Notes under the pieces: model-generated | What the model was told of the DNA's origin: nothing | What the model saw: only the letters and a program-made list of their open reading frames with translations | Database searches by the model: none | Shown here: in pieces, positions 62,215 to 64,000 of the stretch | Layout: each line of letters opens with the position of its first letter | Numbering within the stretch: position 1 is the stretch's first letter | Assembly: GCA_947625615.1 (NCBI GenBank) | Contig: CANQPB010000005.1 | Span: 1 to 64,000, forward strand | Length of the DNA: 64,000 nucleotides | Source: an uncultured Clostridia bacterium | GTDB lineage: Bacteria; Bacillota; Clostridia; Oscillospirales; Ruminococcaceae | Reading direction: 5' to 3' | Program-made: the position numbers and the translations under genes

Positions 62215-64000
62215 TCAGACCGCCTCCTCTTTTTTATAGTTTTCCTTATAATATCTCGCCTGAATGTTAAAGAGGTTGGCATATTCCCCGCCGCGCTTCA
62301 AAAGCGCCTCGTGGGTGCCCTCCTCGGCGATCTTTCCGTCCTTAAGGTATAAAATCCTGTCGCAGAACTGCGTCGAGGCCAAGCGGTGTGAGATAAACAG
62401 CGAAGTCTTTCCCTCGGCCATGGCGTTATATTTTTCATACATGTCCCGCTCGGCCAAGGGGTCTAAAGCCGCCGTCGGCTCGTCCAAAACCAGCACAGAG
62501 CCGTTTTTGTAGAGCGCCCGCGCGAGCATAAGCCGCTGCGTCTGCCCTCCCGAGAGCACCACGCCGTCGAGGTATACCTCTCTTCCGAGGTGGGTGTTAA
62601 TCCCGTCGGGAAGCTCGCTTACGGCCTTAGTCAGTCCCGCCTTTTCAATGCAGCTGCGCACCCGTGAAGCGTCGATATTCTTCGCCGACTGCGCCACCGT
62701 CTCGGCCACGGTGATGTCGTACATGTTAAAATGCTGGAACACCGCCGAAAACAGCTTGTAATATTCGTTTCTGTTAAAGGTTTTAATGTCTTTGCCGTTC
62801 AAAAGAATCCTGCCCTCGTCGGGGTCTAAAAGCCCGGTGATAAGCTTTATAAGCGTCGTTTTGCCGGCTCCGTTCAGGCCGACTATCGCCACCTTTTCGC
62901 CCTGCTTAATTTTAAGATCCATTCCGTCGATGATCTTTTTGTCCGATTCGGGATAGGTATAGCTTACGTTTTCAAGCTTTATTTCGTAGGTATAGCTTTC
63001 CGGGATCTTCTCGCCCTCGCCGAAGTTATAAGGCTCGGGGTAGTTTAAGAATTCGAGCATGCAGGAAAAATCGAGGCATTTGTTCTTAAGGTCTAAGAAG
63101 TTATTGAGAACCCCGCTGAACTGCCCGTTAAAGGAATTCACCGCCGAGAAATACAGCATGAATTCCGCCGCGCTCATGCCGTTATCAATGCATATTTTCA
63201 GCAGAATGAATATCACCGCGCCGCTGCGCAAAAATTCTATCGCCATGCTTGAAAATGTGCCTATAAGATAGAATCTGTGCTCCTTTTTGGCGTAGGCCGC
63301 CTTGGCGGCAAAGGCCTTGTCGGTCAGGCGGTTTATCCAGCTTGCGAGGCCGAAGAGCCTTATATCCTTTGCAACAGAAAGCTGTCTCGGAAGCCCCTGC
63401 AAATACCAAGCCTGCCTGTCGATGTGCGCAAGCTCCTCGCGGTGGCGGTAGTTATATTTGTAGACATAGCTCGATATCGCAAAGTCCGCGACGCCTAAAA
63501 CTACCGTCACCGCAAAGACGATCGGGTGGACATGGGTCAGCATCGCCGTGAAGAATACGAACATGGAGATGTTCACGCACAAATTTTGCAGTGTGTGCCA
63601 CGTTGCCTCGGCTGCGGAGGGGTTGTCGCCGCAGGCGCCCGTCGCGCGCTCTGCCGCCCTGAGATACTTGTTGTCGAGGCAGTGGCAGTAGGAGGTCGTC
63701 GCAAGCTTGTCCGAAAGCTCCTGCAAAATCCTCGAGCGCAGCTCTATCTGATAGGCGGATTTGAAGCTGCCTATGTAGTTTACAAGCGCGTCGGAGACAA
63801 AGCACCCGCCTATGAAGAACGCCGCGGTCAGAATAAGCTCCTGCGCGGTGCTGCGGTTTTCAAGCTTTGAAAGTATCATCGGGGACATGTAGAACCCGAA
63901 GACCGCGCTTGAAACGTTGAATAAGATCTGGAAAAACAGCAGCACTATCGTCTCGGGGCGGTATTTTGCCGCCCTCGAGAAGAAATATCCGAGGCATTTG
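62215..64000 (-). CDS. ABC exporter half-transporter (first of a pair, 5' end outside window)
   Basis: The reading frame is open to the right edge of the window: codons beyond the GTG at 63945 read KCLGYFFSRAAKYRPETI before joining VLLFFQILFNVS, so the true start is not in the window. At least 594 residues are present. In the ATPase domain, Walker A is IVGLNGAGKTTLI, the signature is VLSGGQTQ, Walker B is VLVLDEPTAALDP and the H loop is FISHRLAS. Its stop lies one base before the start of the second half-transporter, showing an operon. Confidence 0.92.
   Translation of the reverse strand, partial: KCLGYFFSRAAKYRPETIVLLFFQILFNVSSAVFGFYMSPMILSKLENRSTAQELILTAAFFIGGCFVSDALVNYIGSFKSAYQIELRSRILQELSDKLATTSYCHCLDNKYLRAAERATGACGDNPSAAEATWHTLQNLCVNISMFVFFTAMLTHVHPIVFAVTVVLGVADFAISSYVYKYNYRHREELAHIDRQAWYLQGLPRQLSVAKDIRLFGLASWINRLTDKAFAAKAAYAKKEHRFYLIGTFSSMAIEFLRSGAVIFILLKICIDNGMSAAEFMLYFSAVNSFNGQFSGVLNNFLDLKNKCLDFSCMLEFLNYPEPYNFGEGEKIPESYTYEIKLENVSYTYPESDKKIIDGMDLKIKQGEKVAIVGLNGAGKTTLIKLITGLLDPDEGRILLNGKDIKTFNRNEYYKLFSAVFQHFNMYDITVAETVAQSAKNIDASRVRSCIEKAGLTKAVSELPDGINTHLGREVYLDGVVLSGGQTQRLMLARALYKNGSVLVLDEPTAALDPLAERDMYEKYNAMAEGKTSLFISHRLASTQFCDRILYLKDGKIAEEGTHEALLKRGGEYANLFNIQARYYKENYKKEEAV

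Overview
The window looks like chromosomal DNA of an endospore-forming, anaerobic-type Clostridia bacterium, probably an uncultured Oscillospirales-like gut or rumen organism (inference). The reasons are three hallmark sporulation loci (spoIVB, spoIIAA-spoIIAB-sigF), a Gram-positive hrcA-grpE-dnaK-dnaJ operon behind a perfect CIRCE element, a T-box leader, AGGAGG-type ribosome binding sites with 17-bp-spaced TTGACA/TATAAT promoters, GC-rich codon use, and lipoprotein-type secreted plant-polysaccharide enzymes. No tRNA, rRNA, CRISPR array, prophage or transposase gene was seen.

Layout. 1-3.6 kb: the tail of a gene, a membrane protein plus a GNAT acetyltransferase, then a leftward operon DUF2500 - membrane protein - glutamate racemase - DUF1934. 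3.8-5.0 kb: spoIVB. 5.2-8.6 kb: a GH94 disaccharide phosphorylase and an AraC regulator. 9.1-20.2 kb: one long leftward branched-chain amino acid operon (T-box, leuA-leuC-leuD-leuB-ilvB-ilvN-ilvC-ilvD-DUF815 ATPase). 20.5-27.2 kb: an AlkZ-related protein, a hexapeptide acetyltransferase, an SH3b lipoprotein, a CE1-like esterase lipoprotein, an ECF sigma/membrane-partner pair and an SGNH-hydrolase lipoprotein. 27.4-31.4 kb: a four-gene sugar cluster (two TIM-barrel isomerases and two Gfo/Idh/MocA oxidoreductases). 31.5-33.2 kb: plsY and a glycolipid glycosyltransferase. 33.3-38.1 kb: heat-shock operon. 38.4-39.8 kb: spoIIA operon. 40-43.2 kb: purA, a NUDIX hydrolase, purB. 43.3-46.4 kb: a second ECF sigma module with a lipoprotein. 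46.6-49.1 kb: GH26 mannanase, SPFH protein and a small ribbon-helix-helix protein. 49.5-51.4 kb: GNAT and pyruvate kinase. 51.8-55.8 kb: GH11 xylanase lipoprotein, an unknown gene and an orphan solute-binding lipoprotein. 55.9-60.2 kb: a third ECF sigma with a 1250-residue membrane partner. 60.3-64 kb: a two-subunit ABC exporter that runs off the window.

How the parts fit. Surface enzymes (GH11 xylanase, CE1-like and SGNH esterases, a solute-binding protein) would release oligosaccharides from plant cell wall. Signal-less GH26 and GH94 enzymes would finish the breakdown inside the cell. Three ECF modules probably sense envelope state.

The most unusual material is intergenic. One family of long compound hairpin repeats (about 8.7-9.07, 23.87-24.17, 49.1-49.4 and 53.5-54.07 kb) has stems that change in a compensatory way between copies. 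A second family (3.65, 20.37, 43.19 and 51.64 kb) has four 7-bp units near a hairpin. Two further points stand out: three evenly spaced TGGTACCA boxes over the promoter of the SPFH/ribbon-helix-helix operon, and an A-B-B'-A' internal duplication in the 1250-residue sigma-factor partner.
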